DNA of 64,000 nucleotides from an uncultured Draconibacterium sp. (GTDB lineage Bacteria > Bacteroidota > Bacteroidia > Bacteroidales > Prolixibacteraceae), in NCBI RefSeq assembly GCF_963676735.1, contig NZ_OY781464.1:1211001-1275000 (forward strand), in the 5' to 3' direction. The translations under genes and the position numbers were made by a program. The notes under the pieces are model-generated. The model did no database searches. It was not told the DNA's origin and saw nothing but the letters and a program-made list of their open reading frames with translations. Each line of letters starts with the position of its first letter. Positions within the stretch are counted from its first letter, which is position 1. This document shows, in pieces, positions 1 to 7,793 of this stretch.

Positions 1-792
1 GATGCGGATGAGCACGGAAATATTGCCATTACCGTTTCCGGAGAAACGAAAGGTTACTGGGGCGGAACAAATTCGGTTGGTATTGATGAGTTTGTTGAGC
101 GCTTTGCCATTGATGGAAATGAAATTTTGGATGGAGTTGCTTTTGGTGTGGGGCGCCTGGAAAGTAACAATCCAGACAATAAAATTACGGTTAAGGTATA
201 CAATGGCAATCGTATTCCTGAACAATTGATTTACACCAAAGATGTGTTTGTAAATAACTGGGCTGAGGATGCCATGAATTTTGTTGGCTTCGATGAGTTG
301 GTAGAACCGGCAGATACCTTTTTTGTTGGATTTGAGTTGAGTGGTATAAATGCAAACGATACTTTTGCCATTTATCAGTCGCTAAGGCAAAATGAACAAG
401 CTACGAACCATTTTTACCTGAAGCAAAATGGAAGCTGGCAAAGCTTTGCTGCTATGAATACCGAAAACTTTGCAATGGTAAACGTTATTGAATTGGTGGC
501 CTGCAATTATAGTTTAATAACTGATACTCCGATTGTGGAACAGCCCGAAAATGTATGGCTTTATCCAAATCCAACGGCAGGTGCTTTAACTTTGGAATCA
601 GATAATGAGATTGACCCGAACAATATTTCGGTGTATAATTTAATAGGGCAGGCTATAGAAACAGAAGTGGAGCAGACCGATATGTATCGCGTAAAAATTA
701 ATTTATCGGGTAAAACACCGGGCGTTTATTTTGTGCGATTTTCGTATGGCGACTCTTATGTTACCCGAAAAATTTCGTACGTGCCCTGGTAA
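1..792 (+). CDS. T9SS type A sorting-domain protein (5' partial)
   Basis: The frame is open from the first base of the window to the TAA at 790-792, so the N-terminus lies outside. About 263 codons are visible. The last ~80 residues form a Por secretion C-terminal domain: a YPNPTAG block, a hydrophobic strand, V(Y)NLIGQ, a PGVYFVRF strand and a basic final strand ending VTRKISYVPW. In Bacteroidota this domain sends proteins through the type IX secretion system to the surface, where it is usually cleaved. The upstream part (residues ~1-170) is beta-rich and resembles a carbohydrate-binding or accessory domain, but no catalytic motif is visible, so the cargo function is unknown. An internal ATG at 127 is not the true start because the frame continues upstream. 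Confidence 0.85.
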   Translation, partial: DADEHGNIAITVSGETKGYWGGTNSVGIDEFVERFAIDGNEILDGVAFGVGRLESNNPDNKITVKVYNGNRIPEQLIYTKDVFVNNWAEDAMNFVGFDELVEPADTFFVGFELSGINANDTFAIYQSLRQNEQATNHFYLKQNGSWQSFAAMNTENFAMVNVIELVACNYSLITDTPIVEQPENVWLYPNPTAGALTLESDNEIDPNNISVYNLIGQAIETEVEQTDMYRVKINLSGKTPGVYFVRFSYGDSYVTRKISYVPW

Positions 793-853
793 AATATACC
801 GGTCAATTTTGCACGAGCTAAACACATCAAATATTTTGTGGAGGTAACCCGGC

Positions 854-1327
854 TTATTCGGGTTTGAAAGGGAATGACGAATGATGCAGGTTAAGTTTTA
901 GCAGGTTATTTTTGGTTTTGAAAAACCCCATTGTGTACTCTACCTTTGTTTCGGCGCCGTTTGCATCAATAAAAAAATAATTTCCCATGGTAATGGCCTG
1001 CTTAAAATTGGCAATAAAACCGTGGTTTTCAAAACGCACCTTAACCCAGGGTTGTAGAGCAAAACCCAAATCCTCGGGAAATTTCTCGTTACCCCCAACA
1101 AAATAGGAAACAGCTTCTTCTTTATTCGACCTGAACTGCGGGGTTGTTGCCTTAGTAGGTTTAAACAGCACAGTGCCTTCGTCGTAACCGTAAAACGAAT
1201 CAACCAACTCTTCGGCAGCTTTTACAATATCACCTTTTTCGGTAAATACTTTTCCAAGAGCAATAATGGCATTACCCCAATCGTAATGTCGTTTAAAAAT
1301 TTCTTCTTTATTGAATTGTTCATTCAT
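854..1327 (-). CDS. NTF2-like / SnoaL-like small protein
   Basis: 157 residues with no signal peptide or membrane segment. The alternation of short helices followed by long strands, and the terminal strand ending LNLHHSSFPF, resemble the NTF2/SnoaL-like fold. Bacteroidota homologues with this HHSS ending are common and have sometimes been loosely annotated as phosphoribosyl-AMP cyclohydrolase. The metal-binding cysteines of true HisI are absent, so that label is not supported here. The gene lies 43 bases downstream of the TlpA-like gene on the same strand and may be co-transcribed with it. The fold assignment is by recall of the family pattern. The substrate or partner is unknown. Confidence 0.55.
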   Translation of the reverse strand: MNEQFNKEEIFKRHYDWGNAIIALGKVFTEKGDIVKAAEELVDSFYGYDEGTVLFKPTKATTPQFRSNKEEAVSYFVGGNEKFPEDLGFALQPWVKVRFENHGFIANFKQAITMGNYFFIDANGAETKVEYTMGFFKTKNNLLKLNLHHSSFPFKPE

Positions 1328-1370
1328 CTTTTTGCTGTTTTTTTAACAAGATAACAGGCATAAACAGTGC

Positions 1371-2765
1371 TTAGTTCAAATCAAGTTCAATAATTTTTTG
1401 TAGCTGCTCAACTGTCATTTTTTTACCAATAATCTGTTTGTTTTCATCAAGCAAGTAAACACCCGGCGTTTTTCGGGCATCGTATTTAATTTTAAATCCT
1501 GAACTGTGGTGCTCGTCCCAAACATTTATCCACTCAAACAAGTTGTGCCGGGTTAAAAAGTCACCCCATTCTTCTTTATCGTCCATCGAGTAAATGGCAT
1601 AAACTTCCAGGCCTTTGGCTTTATTGGGCAGATAAACATCTTTGTACAGTTGCGGAACAAATACTTTGCAATGCGAGCAATTGGGTTCGTAAATTACCAC
1701 CAATGTGCGTTTGGCAGTAATTTGATGCAGGTTGATAAATTCGCCGTCAAAACTCTCGAGGGTGAGGTCTGCAGCAGTTTGCCCAATCAAGTTATCTTGC
1801 AGAAAAAGCACATTCTCTCTTATCTGCTCCATCGATTCGTCTGATGCCCAAAAAGCCTCTCCGCTAAAGTAGTAATCGCGAGCGATATCAATAAATAAGG
1901 CATCCATTCCCATTATGTTGCTGTTTATGCTGCTGTTTAAAAAGTAAGCGCATGCAAACTGAAAAATACGTTTGCTGGGTTTTACATCGGCTAAAAAATT
2001 GTAGACGTAAGGTTTTACCGAATCGTAAGCAGGGTAGAGCACTTTGGTAAACCAGGTTTCAATTTTCGATTTGTAAAAAGGGGTGTAAAGGTAGCGCTCG
2101 TCGGTATAGTCAAAGTAATCCCAAAAATGCTGACGCTGATAATTAAATCGTGCCCGCAGCAACAACGAATCGTTTTGGATAATGGAATCAGCCAGAGTAG
2201 ATTCATCAAGAGCCGGAACATAGTTGGCGGTTATAAATTTGTAAAGAAAAGACTCCGGATGCTTTTCTCGGATCATTTCCCAATATTCCATCATTTCATC
2301 ATTTAGCTTCCGGCGTTGTTCTGAAAGGTTTATTTTTTCAGCATCGGTGGCTGTTTTATACGCCTGGCTGATAGCGGCACTTTTTTGTTGAAGGTTATTC
2401 AGGAAATTCATATAATCCACAAATAAAGCTGATTCGGGAGCGCCGTCAAATTGGGCATTTTTACCATCAAAGGTTGCATTGGTAAGTTTAAACTGCTGGT
2501 CAGCTCCAAGTAAAAAATCAAAATGGTGGTCTTTATCAACAAGTATTTTATATAAGCCTTGTGGCAACAATGAATCGCCTGAAAAGGTTCCATAACCATC
2601 AGCATTGAGTTTTATCGTATCGGCTGCATAAATTTTACCGAGGTAATGATAAGTGAGCTGTACACTTTTATCTGGTGCCTGCGCAAGCTGAATTTCGATA
2701 GTATAATTTTGAGCACTTAGCTGAAAGCTTAGCAGTGTAAAAATGAAAATAGTAAATCGTATCAT
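1371..2765 (-). CDS. TlpA-like thioredoxin-fold protein with DUF4369/DUF5106-type N-terminus
   Basis: 464 residues. Residues 1-18 form a signal peptide ending LSAQN. Residues ~20-110 look like the beta-rich DUF4369-type domain, ~120-310 are helical like DUF5106, and ~325-464 form a thioredoxin fold with the redox pair in EPNCSHCKVF and a cis-proline region near RKTPGVYLL. Proteins of this architecture sit in the periplasm of Bacteroidota and act as thiol reductases or peroxidase-like proteins. The electron partner is not visible here. The C-S-H-C pair is intact, so it is likely redox active. A possible two-gene unit is formed with the NTF2-like gene downstream. Confidence 0.8.
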   Translation of the reverse strand: MIRFTIFIFTLLSFQLSAQNYTIEIQLAQAPDKSVQLTYHYLGKIYAADTIKLNADGYGTFSGDSLLPQGLYKILVDKDHHFDFLLGADQQFKLTNATFDGKNAQFDGAPESALFVDYMNFLNNLQQKSAAISQAYKTATDAEKINLSEQRRKLNDEMMEYWEMIREKHPESFLYKFITANYVPALDESTLADSIIQNDSLLLRARFNYQRQHFWDYFDYTDERYLYTPFYKSKIETWFTKVLYPAYDSVKPYVYNFLADVKPSKRIFQFACAYFLNSSINSNIMGMDALFIDIARDYYFSGEAFWASDESMEQIRENVLFLQDNLIGQTAADLTLESFDGEFINLHQITAKRTLVVIYEPNCSHCKVFVPQLYKDVYLPNKAKGLEVYAIYSMDDKEEWGDFLTRHNLFEWINVWDEHHSSGFKIKYDARKTPGVYLLDENKQIIGKKMTVEQLQKIIELDLN

Positions 2766-2852
2766 CTAATATGGTTAATCTTTGGCTAAAAATATAAAAA
2801 TCAAACAAACCATTAAACACAGAATAATTCGTTAAGATATACAATGTTGGTA

Positions 2853-2860
2853 TATGTTTG
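2853..2860 (+). promoter_or_regulatory. Candidate -7 element for the glycosyltransferase
   Basis: TATGTTTG matches the Bacteroidota primary-sigma -7 consensus TAnnTTTG and lies 29 bases before the start codon at 2890. No convincing -33 TTG is seen at the right spacing, so this is a suggestion only. Confidence 0.35.
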
Positions 2861-2889
2861 TTAAATTCAGGCCCTGTTAAAATAAAATT

Positions 2890-3798
2890 ATGCTTTCGGT
2901 AAATATTCCGGTTTATAATGTTGAAATTGTTGAGTTGGTAAATCAGTTACACCAGCAAGCTATTCGTTTGGATTTGTCAGTTGAAATAAGGGTTTATGAC
3001 GATGGTTCAGACGAGATTTTTAAGTCGATAAACCGCACCGTAAAAGATATTTCAAATGTAATTTATAAAGAGCTGGATAAGAATGTAGGCAGGGCCGCTA
3101 TTCGTAACAAGATGGGCCAAGATGCCGGGGGTGAGTGGTTATTATTTATGGATGCCGATTCGAAATTGATAAGCGGAAATTATTTGAAAAATTACTTTGA
3201 TAAGCTTTCCGGCAATCGGGTATTGTGTGGTGGTACGGCTTATGCTTCATCAGAACCTGCTGATCCGGAAAAATTGCTACGTTGGACCTATGGAAGTAGG
3301 CGCGAAGCCATATCGGCAGCAAGGCGCAACCAGAGCAAGGGATTTATTATCACATCAAATAATTTTCTTATTTCGCGGAATTTATTTCAGCAGATACCTT
3401 TTAGAGAAGAGCTGCGCGAATATGGCCATGAAGATACCTTGTTGGGTTACGATCTTTTTTGTCAGGGTATCGAAATTTATCATATTGATAACCCACTTGA
3501 ACATACAGGGCTAGAGAGCGCCCAGGTATTTCTGAAGAAAACATGCATGGCTTTGGCGAACTTAAAGAAAATTGCTGAAGAGCTGCTGGAAGGGGAGCAT
3601 AAATTCTATCGTCAGGTGAACTTTTTACGAAAAAACCGACTGTTAACTTTTTTTATTCCCGATAGGTTTTTAGCTCTGCTTTTTAATCGTTACCGTTTAA
3701 AACTGGAAACAAACCTGAAAAGCAGGCGGCCGTCGTTATTTTTGTTTGATTTGTATAAACTTGGATACTATGCAAGCATAAAAAACCGCTGGCATTAA
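2890..3798 (+). CDS. Family 2 glycosyltransferase
   Basis: 302 residues, cytoplasmic or peripheral, with no membrane segment. The N-terminal GT-A fold shows the opening strand LSVNIPVYN, the nucleotide-binding acidic motif YDDGSDE (residues ~37-43) and the metal-binding motif FMDADSK (~96-102). A later acidic motif, EYGHEDTLLGYDL, corresponds to the usual ED(T/L) acceptor-side motif of GT2 enzymes. It would transfer a sugar from a nucleotide donor onto a glycan or lipid; neither donor nor acceptor can be read from the sequence. It stands alone between genes on the other strand, so there is no cluster context. A basic C-terminus (residues ~240-302) could hold it at the membrane. Confidence 0.85.
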   Translation: MLSVNIPVYNVEIVELVNQLHQQAIRLDLSVEIRVYDDGSDEIFKSINRTVKDISNVIYKELDKNVGRAAIRNKMGQDAGGEWLLFMDADSKLISGNYLKNYFDKLSGNRVLCGGTAYASSEPADPEKLLRWTYGSRREAISAARRNQSKGFIITSNNFLISRNLFQQIPFREELREYGHEDTLLGYDLFCQGIEIYHIDNPLEHTGLESAQVFLKKTCMALANLKKIAEELLEGEHKFYRQVNFLRKNRLLTFFIPDRFLALLFNRYRLKLETNLKSRRPSLFLFDLYKLGYYASIKNRWH

Positions 3799-3812
3799 AT
3801 TGCCAACGGTTT
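3783..3812 (+). terminator. Hairpin over the glycosyltransferase stop codon
   Basis: Arms AAACCG-C-TGGCA and TGCCA-A-CGGTTT pair around a TTAAAT loop that contains the stop codon. An uninterrupted T-run follows only some 15 bases later, at 3830-3836. It lies between convergent genes and may serve both. Confidence 0.5.
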
Positions 3813-3834
3813 ATAGAATTGTCTAAGTGTTTTT

Positions 3835-4878
3835 TTAATCGTCAAGTTTTATATCGCCGTAACGGCTTTTAACGGTTACTTTTCCACCCATCCCCGAACC
3901 AACTGTTCCAACTACAGTGCTTGTATGGTTTTCTTTAATCCGATTTCCTGTAAATTCATCAGACGGATATGAAATACCGCAATAATCGCAGCTGGCATCA
4001 AGCGAATAGTCTGAGTCATCCAGTCCAAGCTGAATCTGTCCGTAACTGTTTGTAATGTCAATAAATTCAAAACCCGGGTCAACTTCGTCTACTTTAATGC
4101 TTCCATAGCCCGATTCAATTTTTAAACTTTTTGCTAATTCTTCAATTTTAATATTGGTGTATTTTGTGCGTGCTGTAAGCGATTGTAATTCTTCAAATTT
4201 AAATTTGTCGTATTTCGATTCAATTTTAACAGCATTACATTCTTCCACATTTATTGAAGAATATTTCGATTCAATTTTCAACTTGTTGGCTTCTTCAATG
4301 TCAATTGGAGAATAGCTAACATCAAGGTTCATAAACGAAGCAGCTCCAATATTGGCATTGCCGTAGGCCAGCACCAGGTTTAACGACCCCGTTTCTGGAG
4401 TACTTAATTCATAAGCCGTGAAATTTCCGTATTTACTTATAAATTCGCCATTTCCGGTAAGTTTTCCAACAACAGTATTGCCATACTTATTACTTATTTT
4501 CAGGTTCTTGTCAGAAGGTATATTTACCTTATAATCAATACTAAAGCGTTTCTGGCTTTTAAAATTGTTTGCAATTTCGGTAACAGCTTTTACTGTACCC
4601 CCCGATTTACTAAAATTAACCTCAATTAAATCCAGCAGGTCATCGGCTTTATTTTCGTTGGGCGCTTCAACGGTAATAATAACATCAATGGTAACTTCAT
4701 CGCCGCCCTGGTTGTTAATTTTAACTTCTCCAAAACGGTTGTCAATTTCCAGCGAAGTAACTGCATCAACCGGCCATGCTTCGTTGTATTCTTTTGTTTT
4801 TTCTTCAGCAACTACTGTTGTTCCGGCAGCTATTAGCCCGATTACAAACAGTAACATCATTCTTTTAATTGTTTTCAT
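3835..4878 (-). CDS. Secreted beta-helical DUF4097/GIN-like protein
   Basis: 347 residues with a signal peptide (1-24, ending TTVVAEE). The body matches the general pattern of DUF4097/DUF2807 putative adhesin domains: short strands with regular turns. Between residues ~184 and 280 there are four to five irregular repeats of about 21 residues, each containing an (I/L)ESKY or TKY step followed by IxxEE, as expected for rungs of a beta-solenoid. Two Cys at ~297 and 300 (CDYC) stand near the end. It is third in an operon after an ECF sigma factor and a putative anti-sigma factor, which suggests it is part of that regulon, perhaps an envelope sensor or surface protein. Its biochemical role is unknown. 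Confidence 0.7.
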   Translation of the reverse strand: MKTIKRMMLLFVIGLIAAGTTVVAEEKTKEYNEAWPVDAVTSLEIDNRFGEVKINNQGGDEVTIDVIITVEAPNENKADDLLDLIEVNFSKSGGTVKAVTEIANNFKSQKRFSIDYKVNIPSDKNLKISNKYGNTVVGKLTGNGEFISKYGNFTAYELSTPETGSLNLVLAYGNANIGAASFMNLDVSYSPIDIEEANKLKIESKYSSINVEECNAVKIESKYDKFKFEELQSLTARTKYTNIKIEELAKSLKIESGYGSIKVDEVDPGFEFIDITNSYGQIQLGLDDSDYSLDASCDYCGISYPSDEFTGNRIKENHTSTVVGTVGSGMGGKVTVKSRYGDIKLDD

Positions 4879-4928
4879 TTTATTCTGGTTTTAATTTTTA
4901 CAAAAACTTTTATTTCTAATTGTTTTGG

Positions 4929-5534
4929 TTAAATGGCCATAACTTCTGTTGGTGTTTCTTGCGTTTTTTGCTGCACTTCTTCAAGTTTTGTTATGATTAT
5001 GGTAATTACACTAAGCTTCGCCTGGTAATACTCCAGCATGGCATTAATAACGCGTTCGTCGTTTGGATTGGCGCTTAAATCCTCCTTAAGAGATTGATAC
5101 AAGGTTTCAAATTCGGCGAGTTCGTCATTCATCATATTTTGTTCATCCTCAGAAACCAGGCCCTCGGCTATCCATTTGTTCCATTGTTCAATTCCGTTGT
5201 TAATTGAATTGGTGTAATAGTATTCAACTTCGCCATATTCAGGAGATATAGATGCCAGCGAAACAGCGGAGTTGTTATTATTTGCATTAAAAATACCGTG
5301 GTTGGTGGGAGACAGGTATATAAAAGCCTGGTTTACGATTAAAAATGCAAATACTGCAGCAGCTGCAATTTTCCAAATAAGGCTTAGGTTTAATTTTTTG
5401 CTTTGTTTGTTTTGTGCATTAAGTCTGGCTTCAAAACGGGCAAAGTGTCCTTCCATTGGTTCGTTGTCGTTTAACGCATCAATGTTTTCAAAAATTAATT
5501 TTTCTATGTTATCCTTTTTTTCCATTTCCTTCAA
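4929..5534 (-). CDS. Putative anti-sigma factor, single-pass membrane protein
   Basis: 201 residues. An N-terminal cytoplasmic part (1-50) contains EGHFARFEARL, a motif seen in Bacteroidota proteins encoded beside ECF sigma factors. One membrane span (~51-73) follows, then an acidic, helical periplasmic part (~85-201). Its start codon overlaps the stop of the sigma gene by four bases (ATGA), so translation is probably coupled. There is no obvious zinc-binding HxxxCxxC motif, so it is not a classical ZAS-type anti-sigma. Function as the negative regulator of the upstream sigma factor is inferred from layout and topology. Confidence 0.7.
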   Translation of the reverse strand: MKEMEKKDNIEKLIFENIDALNDNEPMEGHFARFEARLNAQNKQSKKLNLSLIWKIAAAAVFAFLIVNQAFIYLSPTNHGIFNANNNNSAVSLASISPEYGEVEYYYTNSINNGIEQWNKWIAEGLVSEDEQNMMNDELAEFETLYQSLKEDLSANPNDERVINAMLEYYQAKLSVITIIITKLEEVQQKTQETPTEVMAI

Positions 5535-6118
5535 TTGTATGAAAATATTTCTCTTCCTTTTAAAAGCTCTCTCAATTTATTTTTTGCTCGTAACAGCTGG
5601 GTTCTCGAAGCCGAATTGCTAATTCCCAAAACCTGGCTGATTTCTTCATGGTCGTAACCTTCAATAAGGTAAAGACTCAGTACAACCCGGTACCCGTCAG
5701 ATAGCTCCTGAATAGCCTGTTTCAAAACTTTGGCGTCCAATTCGCGGCTCTCCATCTGGTATTCGGCAATTTCTGCGGTTTGTTCGTTTACCTCCTCAAA
5801 ATGTACCTTACGTTTTTTTAAATAATCCAATGAACGGTTTACTACAATACGCTTTAACCATGCTCCAAAACTGACTTCGCCTTTGTAGGTTTCAATTTTG
5901 TTAAATGCACTTAAAAAGGCTTCCTGCATAACGTCTTCAGCTTCCATTTCATCATTTAAAATTCGCAGACTGACACTGTACATTGCTTTGTAGTACAATT
6001 TATACAGTTGGAATTGCGCCTTTTGGCTTCCTTCCTTACACTGATCGATTATCTCCTGATGAATATTTTTATAAAGTGTATTCAAACTCTTGTTTTTCTG
6101 ATTGAATGACGAAGGCAA
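5531..6118 (-). CDS. ECF (group IV) RNA polymerase sigma factor
   Basis: 195 residues. Region 2 (~25-95) contains the core-binding and -10-recognition segment with ILNDEMEAEDVMQEAF and WLKRIVVNRSLDYL. Region 4 (~125-185) has the helix-turn-helix with LSLYLIEGYDHEEISQVLG and SASRTQLLRAKNKL. No region 1 or 3 is present, as expected for ECF factors. It heads the operon with an anti-sigma-like membrane protein (overlap 5531-5534) and a secreted beta-helical protein, a typical module for sensing envelope conditions. The stimulus is unknown. Confidence 0.92.
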   Translation of the reverse strand: MPSSFNQKNKSLNTLYKNIHQEIIDQCKEGSQKAQFQLYKLYYKAMYSVSLRILNDEMEAEDVMQEAFLSAFNKIETYKGEVSFGAWLKRIVVNRSLDYLKKRKVHFEEVNEQTAEIAEYQMESRELDAKVLKQAIQELSDGYRVVLSLYLIEGYDHEEISQVLGISNSASRTQLLRAKNKLRELLKGREIFSYN

Positions 6119-6145
6119 TTTTTTAATGTTGCATACGTTGTGAAA

Positions 6146-6826
6146 TTATTTTTTGTTTTGAAGCAATTTATTACAAAATGAATGCAACAAATGAATATCA
6201 TTTTCACCTAAAAAATTTATTCTTTCCAGAAAACGAGGGTAGATATTACTTTCGGGATTGAAACCACTTTCAAGTAGCAGGCGTTTTACTTTATCTTTTA
6301 AAGCCATAAAACTTTCCTCATTTCTGGAGTCAGGCTTTTGTTTGTTGTAACGCAGCTGCGATAGCTCGTAGGCATAAAGCATAACCGCTTGAGCCAGGTT
6401 TAACGAGGGGTAAGTAGTTTTTAAAGGAACTGTAGTCAGGGTGTCACATAATTTCATTTCATTGTTGGAAAGCCCCGATTCTTCGCGACCAAACACAACA
6501 GCCACTTTTTTTATGCTGTTGCCTTTTGATGTTAGAATTGTTTTGAGCTCGGGAAGAGTAGGATAATCAGCTTTTACTGATCGTTTTTTTGCGGTAGTTC
6601 CAATAATATAATCAAAACCTGCAATGGCCTGCTCTAAGGTACTAAATACTTGAGCCTCTTCAAGTATTTCGTTTGATGCATGGGCCAGCCAACGTGCCGG
6701 ATTGCTTAAATGATTGCATGGGTTTACCAAATATAGTTGGTTAAAACCCATGGTTTTTAGTGCCCTGGCACTTGCTCCAATATTTTCGGGGACTGCGGGT
6801 TCAACTAAAACAAATGCTATTTCCAT
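6146..6826 (-). CDS. TrmH-family RNA 2'-O-methyltransferase, TrmJ-like
   Basis: 226 residues of the SPOUT class. The first motif IAFVLVEPAVPENIGA (substrate Asn/Glu region), a middle VVFGREESGLSN and the late TYPSLNLAQAVMLYAYEL form the knotted SAM-binding site typical of TrmJ/LasT proteins, which methylate the 2'-O of residue 32 in tRNAs. The length is close to E. coli TrmJ. The exact tRNA target is inferred from similarity. It lies just upstream of the ECF operon on the same strand, 27 bases away, but there is no functional link to it. Confidence 0.85.
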   Translation of the reverse strand: MEIAFVLVEPAVPENIGASARALKTMGFNQLYLVNPCNHLSNPARWLAHASNEILEEAQVFSTLEQAIAGFDYIIGTTAKKRSVKADYPTLPELKTILTSKGNSIKKVAVVFGREESGLSNNEMKLCDTLTTVPLKTTYPSLNLAQAVMLYAYELSQLRYNKQKPDSRNEESFMALKDKVKRLLLESGFNPESNIYPRFLERINFLGENDIHLLHSFCNKLLQNKK

Positions 6827-6860
6827 GTGGCATATAATATTTGCCAGCGAAAATAATGTT

Positions 6861-7556
6861 TTACAACGAATTATAATATTTTACCAACGCAACCAATGGT
6901 GCTTCTTTGTTGGGTTTTACTTTATTCTTTTTTATGTAGGTGGTAATTGCTTCCTGATGCTCAGGAAACAGCTGCGGAAGATCTTTTTTTGTTTCAATTT
7001 TAACAGCCGCTTCTTTTCCCACCCGCAAATAATAGACTGATGGGCGTTGAATAAATTGGGCTGGCTCCGGGTCTTTATAGGGCGCTGCCTCTTTCGGTTT
7101 TTGATAGTCAACAACCGGTCGTGCATACAAGCTAAGCTCTCCTTCGTGCAGTATGATAAAAAAGCCCCGCTTTATTTTTTTTGACAGCTGATAGGGAATG
7201 TACGACAGCTGGTATTTGCCAAAAACAGCTTTTTCTACAATTTCGGGGGTGGCCATGGCCATTACCTGTTCGCCTGAATTCCGAAATTGCAACTCGTCGT
7301 TATAAACATTGTAACGTAATGGTATGCCGTTAAATTGTACTTTTTGGTAAGTGTAAATGGTCCCCTCAATAAATTCATCGTTTAAAAACGGCGAACCTTC
7401 AATTTCATTTTCTGTCAGAAAGGTTGAATATTCACCTGTTTGCATTTTGTACGATTCAAAAAAATCAACAGCATTGCGGATGTCGTATACACTTTGTGCA
7501 GAGCATACTATCGTAGTGAAAATAAGTAACAGAGAGGTGAGAAATAAGCGCTTCAT
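6861..7556 (-). CDS. Exported protein of unknown function
   Basis: 231 residues from the chosen start at 7556, where MKRLFLTSLLLIF begins a clean signal peptide (1-20, ending CSAQS). A longer frame reaches 7640, but those 28 residues would block the signal. I recognise no family. The mature protein is mixed alpha/beta, with a Tyr/Pro-rich middle segment (~120-175) and a Lys-rich C-terminus (~195-225). It stands 34 bases upstream of the trmJ-like gene on the same strand. It is likely periplasmic or outer-membrane associated. Confidence 0.65.
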   Translation of the reverse strand: MKRLFLTSLLLIFTTIVCSAQSVYDIRNAVDFFESYKMQTGEYSTFLTENEIEGSPFLNDEFIEGTIYTYQKVQFNGIPLRYNVYNDELQFRNSGEQVMAMATPEIVEKAVFGKYQLSYIPYQLSKKIKRGFFIILHEGELSLYARPVVDYQKPKEAAPYKDPEPAQFIQRPSVYYLRVGKEAAVKIETKKDLPQLFPEHQEAITTYIKKNKVKPNKEAPLVALVKYYNSL

Positions 7557-7771
7557 TTGATTAAGTTTTAAATGCTCGTGTAAATTATAAAACTCCGGCT
7601 TAGAATCATAATTCTTTTGAAGTGAAAATTGTATTTGCACAATCGTTAAATAGTATTTGTTGAAAATATGTTCTGTTTATTCCACCGCAAGCACAGATTT
7701 GCTTAGGGATAAAAAAGTTTATTGTTTTTAAAAGTGCTGTGATATTGCCGGGGCTTAAAATTTATTATTGC

Positions 7772-7779
7772 TAATTTTG
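7772..7779 (+). promoter_or_regulatory. Candidate -7 element for the U32 gene
   Basis: TAATTTTG fits TAnnTTTG and lies 14 bases before the start codon at 7794. The -33 box is weak, and the very short leader would be typical for Bacteroidota. Confidence 0.35.
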
Positions 7780-7793
7780 CCCGAAAATAATTT

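Noticed and set aside
2..229. 75-codon frame at the left edge
   Set aside because: It overlaps the continuous frame of the T9SS-domain protein, which carries the recognisable domain.
846..864. AACCCG / CGGGTT hairpin at the stop of the NTF2-like gene
   Set aside because: Six base pairs with no U-tract on either strand; insufficient for a terminator.
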